Below, one piece after another: positions 22,249-34,115 of a DNA stretch of 64,000 nt. Origin of the DNA: Persicaria tinctoria (taxonomy: Eukaryota; Streptophyta; Magnoliopsida; Caryophyllales; Polygonaceae); contig JBANSL010000002.1 in NCBI GenBank assembly GCA_037127255.1, positions 38,087,392 through 38,151,391 of the forward strand, given 5' to 3'. The stretch's first letter is position 1. Each line of letters opens with the position of its first letter. The notes below the pieces were generated by a model. It worked only from the letters and a program-made list of their open reading frames with translations, did not search any database and was not told where the DNA came from. The translations under genes were made by a program, and so were the position numbers.

Positions 22249-23202
22249 TGATAACTCCACTCCCTTGATGAAAATCGGAATTAGTTTCAAAGGCTTTGAT
22301 ACACTGTTTGTGTCAAAGGTCTTGAAGCTACATCTGTGTTGATGAAACACAAAACCTGTACTTTATTATATTATGTCCGAATATTATTATATGTTATTAT
22401 ATGCTTCTAGATATTATTATATATGCACTAACATTTCAGGAAGCTTTTCGAATTATATCTCCTTCCTTGAGCTGAATAACGTGGAGAATAAAGTCGGAGA
22501 TTATGGCTTCTGAATTTCCAAGAATAGAAGATCTCAAAGATCCACCCGCAAGCCATAATCTAAGTTAGCCGTTGGAGAAGATTCCTTCCTCAAGTGGCGC
22601 CGATGATCTTCACTATATAAAGGAGATGAAGAAGAGAGAGAGGACTGGCGTACATTCACGAATATCATTGCACAATCAGCCTTCAAGTTTACGATCTCTC
22701 TTTAGCATGTTCGCTCTGCTTGTTCTTAAGAGTCTTATATTTCGTTTCAAAGCATTTGAGAGTTACACAATGAGCTTATAGGATATATTTAGAGAGAGTT
22801 TTATACTCGAGAGTTTATAACTCAGGAAGTGAACACTATGCGATTGATTCACGAAGTGTAAGAGGATTGTACTAGATAGTTGAGAGATGTGGGGCTCTTC
22901 TAGATTGGTTTAGGACTCCAAGGGAACGTGAGTTGACTGGATTGCAATTGTATAAAAGTGGGGCTTCTCGGTGAGCTATTAGGATCCTAAGTCTTGTGAA
23001 TCAATAAAAACCGGTTGAATCCTAGGGTTGTGGAAGAACCCTAGGCGGGGACGTAGGCCAAGTTCGTGCCGAACCTCGTTAACAAAGGGTTTTGCGAGCG
23101 CTTCAAAAGTCTTGAGATTATCTGCGAAAAACCGGCATACTCTATTCAACACCCCTTCTAGAGTATCTTTATATTACTTTGTTATACATTATCGAACCTT
23201 CA
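22249..23202 (+). mobile_element. C1 5' LTR
   Basis: 954 bp. Very similar to the 3' LTR at 47396..48460 but lacks about 111 bp that the 3' copy has at ~48233..48343. TATATAAAGG near 22615 is a likely TATA box. Confidence 0.88.
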
Positions 23203-23204
23203 AT

Positions 23205-23216
23205 TGGTATCAGAGC
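23205..23216 (+). other. C1 primer binding site (initiator tRNA-Met)
   Basis: TGGTATCAGAGC, complementary to the 3' end of initiator tRNA-Met, two bases after the 5' LTR. Confidence 0.93.
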
Positions 23217-23260
23217 TTTACTCACTGCTTTCGATCTAACAATCTTGTGAGTTTTTTATC

Positions 23261-23915
23261 ATGTCTGGTGAAGCAAGCGGAGGATTTGCACAGGGAAGGT
23301 CTACCAGTAGACCACCATTCTTTGTAGGAAACAACTTTGTCCACTGGAGATCATTGATGAAGATGTTCATTATAGATCAAGATCTGAAACTTTGGAACAT
23401 TATAGAGAATGGTCCGAAGGTTCCAGAGAAAGACGGACCAAATGGAACCAAAATTGCAAAGAAGAAGGTTGAATACATCCAAGCGGATCTCGAACTCGTC
23501 TCCAAATACTACAGGGCTATTAACTTAGTTTATTGTGGTCTTAGCACTGATGAGTTTAACCGTATTTCATCTTGTAGGTCAGCTAAAGAGATTTGGGACA
23601 AGCTGGTTGTCACCTATGAAGGAACTAGCCAAGTGAAGGACACCAAGATCAGTATCTTCCTTCGAAAGTATGAACTTTTCATAATGAAGTCTGATGAGTC
23701 TATCAAGGCCATGTTCACACGATTCACGGAGATCACCAACAACCTTGACTCTCTCGGCAAGAGCTTTAAGAACGTTGAAAAAGTGAGGAAGATATTGAGG
23801 TACGTGTCTCCCAAAAGACAAATGGGGCCCTAAAGTGACAGCCATAGAGGAAGCCCAAGATCTCATCACTCTACCCATTGATGACTTTCTTGGGAAGCTG
23901 ATCACACATGAGATG
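23261..23915 (+). pseudogene. C1 gag, first part
   Basis: Copia gag: MSGEASGGFAQG start, FFVGNNFVHW, WDKLVVTYEGTSQVKDTKI and FTEITNNLDSLG blocks. A one-frame shift near 23815 moves the coding to KWGPKVTAIEEAQDLITL. Solo LTR X interrupts after ACACATGAGATG. The downstream frame at 35657 does not match directly, so another small indel occurred. Confidence 0.85.
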
Positions 23916-24664
23916 TGATGTCATCCTCAAGCAGAAGAAGAAGGCTCCACCTTGGGAGTCGTTGAAGAAACGACGTTAATTATTTTATTATTTATATTTC
24001 TTGTTTTTAATATATTCTATTTTTAGTAACTCCTATGTTAGTTGGAGTCTAATTATAGAATTGCTTATTTTTAGTATTTCTTAGTTATGTTAAATAAGAT
24101 GGTTAAGAGAGTCTATCTTTAGGCTTTCTTAATTATCATATTTTATTATTTTCTATATTAGAATTTTAGATTAAGTTTTATCTTCTAGGTTTACTTTATC
24201 TTTAGGATTAAAATTATATCTTTAAGAAACCAAAACTCTCTCTTGCATGGTAGAATTGGTTCTTAGGTTTTCTATTTAAACATTGTAGTTCTATTGAATT
24301 AAATCAGATTGAGTAAAATTGAGAAACCCCTTTATGGATTAAAGGGTTCTCGATTATCAATCCCAACCACTATCTTTACTTTTATGATATTGTTACCATC
24401 GTCCTTTACAATCACCATCACCATTGCCGTTACCTTGATAAAAAATTAATCAAACACAACCCATAACCAAACCGTCGCTACAAGGAAGCTAGACGCTTGG
24501 CGGCAGCGCGTCCAGTCTCCAGCGCTAGGCGCTCGCGCCCCTGCGCTCGTGCGCGTCCCAGTCGCTCGTGCACTCTCGTTAGCTTGCTGCCTCGCTCGCG
24601 CGCTCTCCTCGCTGACGCCCTCACTCTTGCACGCATCGGCTCGATCTCGATCGCACTCGCTCGC

Positions 24665-26601
24665 TGACGAGAGGGTTTCTCGACCAAATAAATTTGTAGT
24701 CAAGACAACGCTATAGGATAGTGGAGTCAGGTTCGTCCTCAGGAGAGAAGTCAGCGGTTCTAGGTTTAGTGTGTTTTGGGGTTCAGGGATAGCGGGAAAA
24801 GTGGGGGAGGTTGTTGTCGACAAAGAATAGAGGGGCCGATGACGATGGATGGAGGGAATGGTGGTTGGTGTCGGGTAGAATATGTGCTGCATAAAAATAA
24901 TAAAATAAAACAAATGAAGATGCAAACTTCCAAGGTTAGGGATCACCACAACAATAAACATATGTGTAGATCATAAATCACATAAATATGCATGTTTTAT
25001 ATCAAGGAATCGACTTTCGCAAATTCTAACAATTTAGGTGATAGAGGCTCTCACATAAAAACCTAATTTGTTTCTACCTTTTCTTAATTAGGATTAGTCG
25101 GCTCTCGCAAATAAACCCTAATTACTATCCAATTCATAATAAGATCACTTTCGCTTCAATATCATGAATAAGGAATTTCCTCAACTTTCGCAAAGAATTA
25201 AGCACATAGGTAGATGATGATAAAGACATATAAATTCATGGATTTAAAAATCAAACACACATATCTATGTTGGGATCACCCCAACCCTAGAAGAAGGAAA
25301 TTAGAAACAAACCATCATAAAAGAAATTAACTTTAACATAAAATAAACTAAAACTTACAAAACATTCCAAACGGTCCTCCTCTCTCTCTCTCTCTCTCTC
25401 ACTCTCTCTCTCTCAATCTCTCTCTCTCTTTCCTCCTCTCTCCTTGCGCCCTAAGACGACTTGACTTCAATGAATGAAAATCAGCCCCCTAGGGCTTTAT
25501 TTATAGCCTTCTAATCCTTTCTAACCAAGGATAGAATCTCCTATCTATATCTAAAATTATATCTAAAATGCTTAAGGATAAATAAATGCAACAAGGGAAT
25601 TAAATCTTTAAAGAAAAAGATAAATCTAAATTAGGTAAGATGTCTTCATGTTGATAGATCTCCCTTCCATGGATAGAACTTGATAGATTTCGGCCTACTC
25701 GACTTCCTTAGGCTCCAAGGAATCCCAACTCTACCCGGACTGCTCACGTCGACGCGTTTCTGGAATCTGGTCTACTCGATCTCGACAAGGGCTTGTCGAT
25801 CTCGACTAGGATTCGTCGTCGACTGGACTTCTCGGGTGGATCTGCTCGACAAGCTCGGACAAGGCTCCTGGGCTTCGTCGATCTCGACTTGGGTGTACTC
25901 GAGATCGAGTAGGATTCGTCGTCTGGCTGGCTTGGTCGGGTGGCCCTGCTCGACATGGCTCGGATCTGGTGGTTCTGGCTCCTCGATCTCGACCAAGGGT
26001 ACTCGAGATCGAGTAGAGTTGGCTCGGCTTCTCGACTTGGCACAACTCGTCGACTCCAGACATGGCCCCTCGATCTCGACAAGGCCTCCTCGACATCGAG
26101 TAGGATTCCGGGAGTCGGGTTGTCTCTGACTCAGTGTCCTCGATCAGCTCTGCTCGACCAGGTCTGCTCGACAAAGTTGGTCGATATCGAGTAAGGTGTA
26201 CTCGATATCGAGTACACTTGGCTTCGACTTTCTGCTCTGTTCTTGAAACGCAGTTTTCCGAGTCGCCGTTCGTCGGATTGACGCATATGACCATGCGTTG
26301 GAAAGCTCTTTTCGAGGGCTACAACTTTCATGAAGACATCAAAGTTTGATTCCGAATGATGAATACCGAAAAATTGCCTTTTCTCCGGCTGCACCATTCT
26401 TAGCTTCTCCATGAGTTTTCTTTAAGCTCCAAAGTGCGTCCGATTCCTGTCAAATATAATAAAAACTTGTGTAGACCTCCATATATTGCAAAATAAGTGT
26501 AAACTACACAAATTCTGTACTATTCTAACCCATATGCATGAAATGCATAAAGAAATCGATATAAAAGGTAATGTAAAACATGGCAAATTAGGCTCACAAC
26601 A
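24665..26601 (-). mobile_element. Array A LTR1 (3'-most)
   Basis: 1,937 bp, TGTTGTGAGCC...CTCGTCA on the minus strand. TATA box TATAAATA at 25498..25505; CT microsatellite ~25379..25434; palindrome cluster in U3 at 25757..26215. Confidence 0.9.
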
Positions 26602-26619
26602 AACACCCCATACTTAAGC

Positions 26620-26637
26620 TTGCTTGTCCTCAAGCAA
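26620..26637 (-). promoter_or_regulatory. Array A copy 1: LTR-proximal AGGA hairpin
   Basis: TTGCTTG-AGGA-CAAGCAA on the minus strand, perfect 7-bp stem, followed by CTTAAGTATGGGGTGTT, the purine tract that abuts the 3' LTR. Confidence 0.75.
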
Positions 26638-27030
26638 TACTTTTATTTGTCATTCAGGGGAAGAATTCAAACTCGCAACATATCAGATTCATTCTTATAT
26701 AACCCTGTAATCAATGACCATCCTCGAAAAGGTACTTATGTCACAGATCCATGCATGTGCAATTATACAAAAGCAACATCTACTCACAAAAGGAGGGTTA
26801 TGCAAAAACAATTTTTATGTTACAAAACATTAATAATCAAGAGGACTTTAATTTAAGCTCAAATAAGGAGTAGATTGGTAAAAGGCTAAAAGGTGGGCAA
26901 TTTTTGGCAATGTGGTGCTTTTGATCCGGGGAAATGGAGTACTTTCCAAACTTTCATACCACATTCTTTCTCATTAGATTCATCACCTTTCATAATGCTT
27001 TTATCAATAATATTGCTTTTACCTCTCTAA

Positions 27031-27100
27031 CCTCAGCACTGCCTTCTCGCGAGTCGCAAACATGGATGTCATGAATGGCCCCGGATACTTGGTGCTTTGG
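27031..27100 (-). other. Conserved interior block, array A copy 1
   Basis: On the plus strand CTCGCGAGTCGCAAACATGG, GTCATGAATGGCCCCGGATA and an ACTTGGTGCTT tail, preceded by CCTCAGCACTGCCTT. Also in copy 2 (31381..31450), G0 (57246..57313) and G1 (51954..52030, opposite strand as G1 is inverted). Non-coding. Confidence 0.65.
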
Positions 27101-27811
27101 ACTCCTCACAATGTGTCCCATCTCTCCAAACTATTATCTCAGAGAGCATGGTCAATCTACCTTTATCTCCTGAGGTGATTGGATTTTCTTTCACTCATTA
27201 AATTTTCCATATAATTCAAACAATTTCCTTCCAAACTCCAATAATGATAAACACAACAACCATATAACAATCTCCATAATGTAACATCATTCTCAACATA
27301 ATCCCCGGATAAGGTAAAGAATGGCAATATTTTAGAACATGTGGAGCAATAATTGAAATAAGGCATAATATGGCTTTTGTGATGCATAAGCATAGGTAAG
27401 GCTAGGATATAACATATGAGCGTTATATGGAAATATAAAGTCCTTCGTCATCTTATCATGCAACATGTCAAAAGCAACTTCAAATTTTACCTCCTTTCAT
27501 GGTTTTCATCAAAATATGCACTTCATTGTGACTTCCCTTCACTAGGCATTTTCATGCTATATCTCTAATGAATCCAATTTTTTTGCATCGTCGAGTTCAA
27601 TTTAAGCTTCCATGACACTAATCAAAATTTTCAATGGGGGTCATTTTTATAAACTTTGGAAAACATGCATATAAGCACATAAATTAATAATGAATTCCAA
27701 AATAGCCATGTATAAGCAATTCAAGAAATAAACTCTAAATATGCACAAAAAATGTCAAATAAAGCCAAATATGCATAAAGTAAGCTCTTCCCCCACCCCA
27801 TACTTAAACAT

Positions 27812-27829
27812 TACAGTGTCCTCACTGTA
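27812..27829 (-). promoter_or_regulatory. Array A copy 1: internal AGGA hairpin
   Basis: TACAGTG-AGGA-CACTGTA, perfect stem, followed on the minus strand by TTTAAGTATGGGGTGGGGG. About 270 bases beyond the ORF stop. Confidence 0.75.
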
Positions 27830-28093
27830 TAAAAACAAGGGTAAAGAAAGGAACTCACTAGACATGGGTGCAGGGCCTCTCAATTTTGAATAAAAGGAAC
27901 CGCCTGGGCCGAGTCTGAATATAGCTTATCCATGGACTTGAAAAGTGCAGAAGACATATACCCACAATAGAAAAACTAAAAATGTTCAAAACCAAAAACA
28001 AACAAAAGCAACAATGTCCAAAAGTCCCAAAAATAAATGTCTATTTACAAGCTCTAGATTTTATAGTCGCTAGGCCGACTTCTTCGTTAAGCA

Positions 28094-28822
28094 TTAGCCT
28101 GGTTCATTTTTGTCCGGAGGTATAGGCGGATCTGGTGGTTCCTCCGGTGGTGGGAAGCGTGGGATGTCATCCGGGGGCATCATGTGAAGAAGCTTAAACC
28201 TCCCCGAGTGGACGCTCCATGGCTCCACCCATCCATCATCATGGGCTCCAGCTAGCATGCATAAAGGAATATATAAAGGAAATTTGCATACCTCATCATC
28301 ATACCTCTTCCGCTCCATTGGTTGATTTGTTTGTGCGTCTCCACCACAGCAAAACGGTGGAGTGGGAAGAGATATTTCCACCTCATCATGCGGAGCTTCA
28401 TGCCACTTTGCTAGGACCTCATACTTGAATATGAACATCGGTTGCTCAAAATCATCGGGGATAGCCTTCACTTTGTAAGGTAAAAGCGATCTTGGAATGC
28501 CCTGGGCAACAATGTCCAACTTCTTCTCTTCTAGTGCTTCTTCTTCTTGGGATCCTTCATATGATTCATCAACAATAGGTAGGAAAGTAGGAATGAAATT
28601 CGAGGAAGGACATACCTGGTTGTCGACATCGAGTGGGTCAATTGGCTCGTCGAGAGGAGGGCATGGTCCTTTAGACTTAATGGAAGCCTCAAGCCTTCGG
28701 ATTTTGTCTTCCAGCCGAGCTATTTCCCTTAATCGTGACTCCTCCACTGCGATCCTATTTCTCCGTCTCAAATCTTGATACCATTCTTCCCATGCAGGAT
28801 TCCCTTCGACAAAGTCTTCCAT
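28094..28822 (-). CDS. Array A ORF, copy 1 (gag-position protein of unknown family)
   Basis: 242 residues, MEDFVEGNPAWEEWYQDL start, with a charged coiled-coil-like stretch at about 20-55, a CCGG patch near 156 and a proline-rich C-terminus (PPPEEPPDPPIPPD). The segment GWVEPWSVHSGRFK near 199-212 matches GWFEPWTIHSGRFK in the element B ORF; both may descend from the integrase tail motif (GPFT..IHSGG) seen in G0. There is no zinc knuckle. Function not known; it is the only long ORF of the element. Copy 2 is broken. Confidence 0.6.
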   Translation of the reverse strand: MEDFVEGNPAWEEWYQDLRRRNRIAVEESRLREIARLEDKIRRLEASIKSKGPCPPLDEPIDPLDVDNQVCPSSNFIPTFLPIVDESYEGSQEEEALEEKKLDIVAQGIPRSLLPYKVKAIPDDFEQPMFIFKYEVLAKWHEAPHDEVEISLPTPPFCCGGDAQTNQPMERKRYDDEVCKFPLYIPLCMLAGAHDDGWVEPWSVHSGRFKLLHMMPPDDIPRFPPPEEPPDPPIPPDKNEPG

Positions 28823-28992
28823 CTTTGTACCTAAGCTTTGAAATCACAATCAAGAACACAAATTAGTGGCAAACGCTTGGCATCCAGTTGGTACCGGTGG
28901 GGTAGGTGGTGGTAGGGTATGGGATAGAGTAAGAAAAAGGGATGGGCTTTTCTGAACCTTTAAACACAATTAAACTAGGCGCGATTGATATC

Positions 28993-29010
28993 TCCCCGGC
29001 AACGGCGCCA
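28993..29010 (-). other. Array A PBS, copy 1
   Basis: TGGCGCCGTTGCCGGGGA on the minus strand, three bases from LTR2, which serves as its 5' LTR. Confidence 0.88.
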
Positions 29011-29013
29011 ATT

Positions 29014-29724
29014 TGACGAGAGGGTTTCTCGACCAAATAAATTTGTAGTCAAGACCCCGCTATAGGATAGTGGAGTCAGGTTCGTCCTCAGGAGAGAAGT
29101 CAGCGGTTCTAGGTTTAGTGTGTTTTGGGTTTCAGGGATAGCGGGAAAAGTGGGGGAGGTTGTTGTCGACAAAGAATAGAGGGGTCGATGTTGATGGATG
29201 GAGGGAATGGTGGTTGGTGTCGGGTAGAATATGTGCCAAATAAAAATAATAAAATAAAACAAATGAAGATGCAAACTTCCAAGGTTAGGGATCACCACAA
29301 CAATAAACATATGTGTAGATCATAAATCACATAAATATGCATTTTTATATCAAGGAATCGACTTTCGCAAATTCCAACAATTTAGGTGATAGAGGCTCTC
29401 GCATAAAAACCTAATTTGTTTCTACCTTTTCTTAATTAGGATTAGTCGGCTCTCGCAAATAAACCCTAATTACTATCCAATTCATAATAAGATCACTTTC
29501 GCTTCAATATCATGAATAAGGAATTTCCTCAACTTTCGCAAAGAATTAAGCACATAGGTAGATGATGATAAAGGCATATAAATTCATGGATTTAAAAATC
29601 AAACACACATATCTATGTTGGGATCACCCCAACCCTAGAAGAAGGAAATTAGAAACAAACCATCATAAAAGAAATTAACTTTAACATAAAATAAACTAAA
29701 ACTTACAAAACATTCCAAACGGTC

Positions 29725-29779
<55 letters not shown>

Positions 29780-30951
29780 TTCCTCCTCTCTCCTTGCGCC
29801 CTAAGACGACTTGACTTCAATGAATGAAAATCAGCCCCCTAGGGCTTTATTTATAGCCTTCTAATCCTTGCTAACCAAGGATAGAATCTCCTATCTATAT
29901 CTAAAATTATATCTAAAATGCTTAAGCATAAATAAATGCAACAAGGGAATTAAATCTTTAAAGAAAAAGATAAATCTAAATTAGGTAAGATGTCTTCATG
30001 TTGATAGATCTCCCTTCCATGGATAGAACTTGATAGATTTCGGCCTACTCGACTTCCTTAGGCTCCAAGGAATCCCAACTCTACCCGGACTGCTCACGTC
30101 GACGCGTTTCTGGAATCTGGTCTACTCGATCTCGACAAGGGCTTGTCGATCTCGACTAGGATTCGTCGTCGACTGGACTTCTCGGGTGGCTCTGCTCGAC
30201 AAGCTCGGACAAGGCTCCTGGGCGTCGTCGATCTCGACTTGGGTGTACTCGAGATCGAGTAGGATTCGTCATCTGGCTGGCTTGGTCGGGTGGCCCTGCT
30301 CGACATGGCTCGGATCTGGTGGTTCTGGCTCCTCGATCTCGACCAAGGGTACTCGAGATCGAGTAGAGTTGGCTCGGCTTCTCGACTTGGCACAACTCGT
30401 CGACTCCAGACATGGCCCCTCGATCTCGACAAGGCCTCCTCGACATCGAGTAGGATTCCGGGAGTCGGGTTGTCTCTGACTCAGTGTCCTCGATCAGCTC
30501 TGCTCGACCAGGTCTGCTCGACAAAGTTGGTCGATATCGAGTAAGGTGTACTCGATATCGAGTACACTTGGCTTCAGCTTTCTGCTCTGTTCTTGAAACG
30601 CACTTTCCCGAGTCGTTGTTCGTCGGATTGACGCATATGACCATGCGTTGGAAAGCTCTTTTCGAGGGATACAACTTTCATGAAGACATCAAAGTTTGAT
30701 TCCGAATGATGAATACCGAAAAATTGCCTTTTCTCCGGCTGCACCATTCTTAGCTTCTCCATGAGTTTCCTTTAAGCTCCAAAGTGCGTCCGATTTCTGT
30801 CAAATATAACAAAATCTTGTGTAGACCTCCATATATTGCAAAATAAGTGTAAACTACACAAATTCTGTACTCTTCTAACCCATATGCATGAAATGCATAC
30901 AGAAATCGATATAAAAGGTAATGTAAAACATGGCAAATTAGGCTCACAACA
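29014..30951 (-). mobile_element. Array A LTR2 (shared middle LTR)
   Basis: 1,938 bp. 3' LTR for interior 2 and 5' LTR for interior 1. TATA box at 29848..29855, longer CT run at ~29728..29782. Confidence 0.9.
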
Positions 30952-30969
30952 AACACCCCATACTTAAGC

Positions 30970-30987
30970 TTGTTTGTCCTCAAGCAA
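30970..30987 (-). promoter_or_regulatory. Array A copy 2: LTR-proximal AGGA hairpin
   Basis: TTGCTTG-AGGA-CAAACAA, one G-T type change from copy 1, followed by the same purine tract. Confidence 0.7.
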
Positions 30988-32161
30988 TACTTTTATTTGT
31001 CATTCAGGGGAAGAATTCAAACTCTCAACATATCAGATTCATTCTTATATAACCCTGTAATCAATGACCATCCTCGAAAAGGTACTTATGTCACAGATCC
31101 ATGCATGTGCAATTATACAAAAGCAACATCTACTCACAAAAGGAGGGTTATGCAAAAACAATTTTTATGTTACAAAGCATTAATAATCAAGAGGACTTTA
31201 ATTTAAGCTCAAATAAGGAGTAGATTGGTAAAAGGCTAAAAGGTGGGCAATTTTTGGCAATGTGGTGCTTTTGATCCGGGGAAATGGAGTACTTTCCAAA
31301 CTTTCATACCACATTCTTTCTCATTAGATTCATCACCTTTCATAATGCTTTTATCAATAATATTGCTTTTACCTCTCTAACCTCAGCACTGCCTTCTCGC
31401 GAGTCGCAAACATGGGTGTCATGAATGGCCCCGGATACTTGGTGCTTTGGACTCCTCACAATGTGTCCCATCTCTCCAAACTATTATCTCAGAGAGCATG
31501 GTCAATCTACCTTTATCTCCTGAGGTGATTGGATTTTCTTTCACTCATTAAATTTTCCATATAATTCAAATAATTTCCTTCCAAACTCCAATAATGATAA
31601 ACACAACAACCATATAACAATCTCCATAATGTAACATCATTCTCAACATAATCCCCGGATAAGGTAAAGAATGGCAATATTTTAGAACATGTGGAGCAAT
31701 AATTGAAATAAGGCATAATATGGCTTTTGTGATGCATAAGCATAGGTAAGGCTAGGATATAACATATGAGCGTTATATGGAAATATAAAGTCCTTCGTCA
31801 TCTTATCATGCAACATGTCAAAAGCAACTTCAAATTTTACCTCCTTTCATGGTTTTCATCAAAATATGCACTTCATTGTGACTTCCCTTCACTAGGCATT
31901 TTCATGCTATATCTCTAATGAATCCAATTTTTTTGCATCGTCGAGTTCAATTTAAGCTTCCATGACACTAATCAAAATTTTCAATGGGGGTCATTTTTAT
32001 AAACTTTGGAAAACATGCATATAAGCACATAAATTAATAATGAATTCCAAAATAGCCATGTATAAGCAATTCAAGAAATAAACTCTAAATATGCACAAAA
32101 AATGTCAAATAAAGCCAAATATGCATAAAGTAAGCTCTTCCCCCACCCCATACTTAAACAT

Positions 32162-32179
32162 TACAGTGTCCTCACTGTA
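32162..32179 (-). promoter_or_regulatory. Array A copy 2: internal AGGA hairpin
   Basis: Identical to copy 1 (TACAGTG-AGGA-CACTGTA plus AAGTATGGGGTGGGGG). Confidence 0.72.
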
Positions 32180-32443
32180 TAAAAACAAGGGTAAAGAAAG
32201 GAACTCACTAGACATGGGTGCAGGGCCTCTCAATTTTGAATAAAAGGAACCGCCTGGGCCGAGTCTGAATATAGCTTATCCATGGACTTGAAAAGTGCAG
32301 AAGACATATACCCACAATAGAAAAACTAAAAATGTTCAAAACCAAAAACAAACAAAAGAAACAATGTCCAAAAGTCCCAAAAATAAATGTCTATTTACAA
32401 GCTCTAGATTTTATAGTCGCTAGGCCGACTTCTTCGTTAAGCA

Positions 32444-33146
32444 TTAGCCTGGTTCATTTTTGTCCGGAGGTATAGGCGGATCTGGTGGTTCCTCCGGTGG
32501 TGGGAAGCGTAGGATGTCATCCGGGGGCATCATGTGAAGAAGCTTAAACCTCCCCGAGTGGACGCTCCATGGCTCCACCCATCCATCATCCTGGGCTCCA
32601 GCTAGCATGCATAAAGGAATATATAAAGGAAATTTGCATACCTCATCATCATACCTCTTCCGCTCCATTGGTTGATTTGTTTGTGCGTCTCCACCACAGC
32701 AAAACGGTGGAGTGGGAAGAGATATTTCCACCTCATCATGCGGAGCTTCATGCCACTTTGCTAGAACCCCATACTTGAATATGAACATCGGTTGCTCAAA
32801 ATCATCGGGGATAGCCTTCACTTTGTAAGGTAAAAGCGATCTTGGAATGCCCTGGTCAACAATGTCCAACTTCTTCTCTTCTAGTGCTTCTTCTTCTTGG
32901 GATCCTTCATATGATTCATCAACAATAGGTAGGAAAGTAGAAATGAAATTCGAGGAAGGACATACCTGGTTGTCGACATCGAGTGGGTCAATTGGCTCGT
33001 CGAGAGGAGGGCATGGTCCTTTAGATTTTGTCTTCCAGCCGAGCTATTTCCCTTACTCGTGACTCCTCCACTGCGATCCTATTTCTCCGTCTCAAATCTT
33101 GATACCATTCTTACCATGCATGATTCCCTTCGACAAAGTCTTCCAT
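32444..33146 (-). pseudogene. Array A ORF, copy 2 (broken)
   Basis: Same gene as at 28094..28822, but the eleventh or twelfth codon is TAA (33111..33113) where copy 1 has GAA, and 26 bp are missing at about 33024, shifting the frame. The downstream 141 codons remain open. Confidence 0.75.
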
Positions 33147-33316
33147 CTTTGTACCTATGCTTTGAAATCACAATCAAGAACACAAATTAGTGGCAAACGC
33201 TTGGCATCCAGTTGGTACCGGTGGGGTAGGTGGTGGTAGGGTATGGGATAGGGTAAGAAAAAGGGATGGGCTTTTCTGAACCTTTAAACACAATTAAACT
33301 AGGCGCGATTGATATC

Positions 33317-33334
33317 TCCCCGGCAACGGCGCCA
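33317..33334 (-). other. Array A PBS, copy 2
   Basis: Same 18-base tRNA-Asp complement on the minus strand, three bases from LTR3. Confidence 0.88.
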
Positions 33335-33337
33335 ATT

Positions 33338-34052
33338 TGACGAGAGGGTTTCTCGACCAAATAAATTTGTAGTCAAGACCCCGCTATAGGATAGTGGAGT
33401 CAGGTTCGTCCTCAGGAGAGAAGTCAGCGGTTCTAGGTTTAGTGTGTTTTGGGTTTCAGGGATAGCGGGAAAAGTGGGGGAGGTTGTTGTCGACAAAGAA
33501 TAGAGGGGTCGATGTCGATGGATGGAGGGAATGGTGGTTGGTGTCGGGTAGAATATGTGCCGAATAAAAATAATAAAATAAAACAAATGAAGATGCAAAC
33601 TTCCAAGGTTAGGGATCACCACAACAATAAACATATGTGTAGATCATAAATCACATAAATATGCATGTTTTATATCAAGGAATCGACTTTCGCAAATTCC
33701 AACAATTTAGGTGATAGAGGCTCTCGCATAAAAACCTAATTTGTTTCTACCTTTTCTTAATTAGGATTAGTCGGCTCTCGCAAATAAACCCTAATTACTA
33801 TCCAATTCATAATAAGATCACTTTCGCTTCAATATCATGAATAAGGAATTTCCTCAACTTTCGCAAAGAATTAAGCACATAGGTAGATGATGATAAAGAC
33901 ATATAAATTCATGGATTTAAAAATCAAACACACATATCTATGTTGGGATCACCCCAACCCTAGAAGAAGGAAATTAGAAACAAACCATCATAAAAGAAAT
34001 TAACTTTAACATAAAATAAACTAAAACTTACAAAACATTCCAAACGGTCCTC

Positions 34053-34115
<63 letters not shown>

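Larger units (their letters stand above)
26602..29013 (-). mobile_element. Array A interior copy 1
   Basis: Runs on the minus strand from the PBS (28993..29010) through the ORF at 28822..28094 and a non-coding part to the purine tract next to LTR1. No RT, integrase or protease is recognisable. Confidence 0.85.
30952..33337 (-). mobile_element. Array A interior copy 2
   Basis: Nearly identical to interior 1 over its whole length, 26 bp shorter mainly because of one deletion in the ORF. PBS at 33317..33334. Confidence 0.85.

Noticed and set aside
24478..24961. Arg/Ala-rich frame at the left edge of array A
   Set aside because: GC-rich X LTR sequence read through the junction into array A; no conserved protein.
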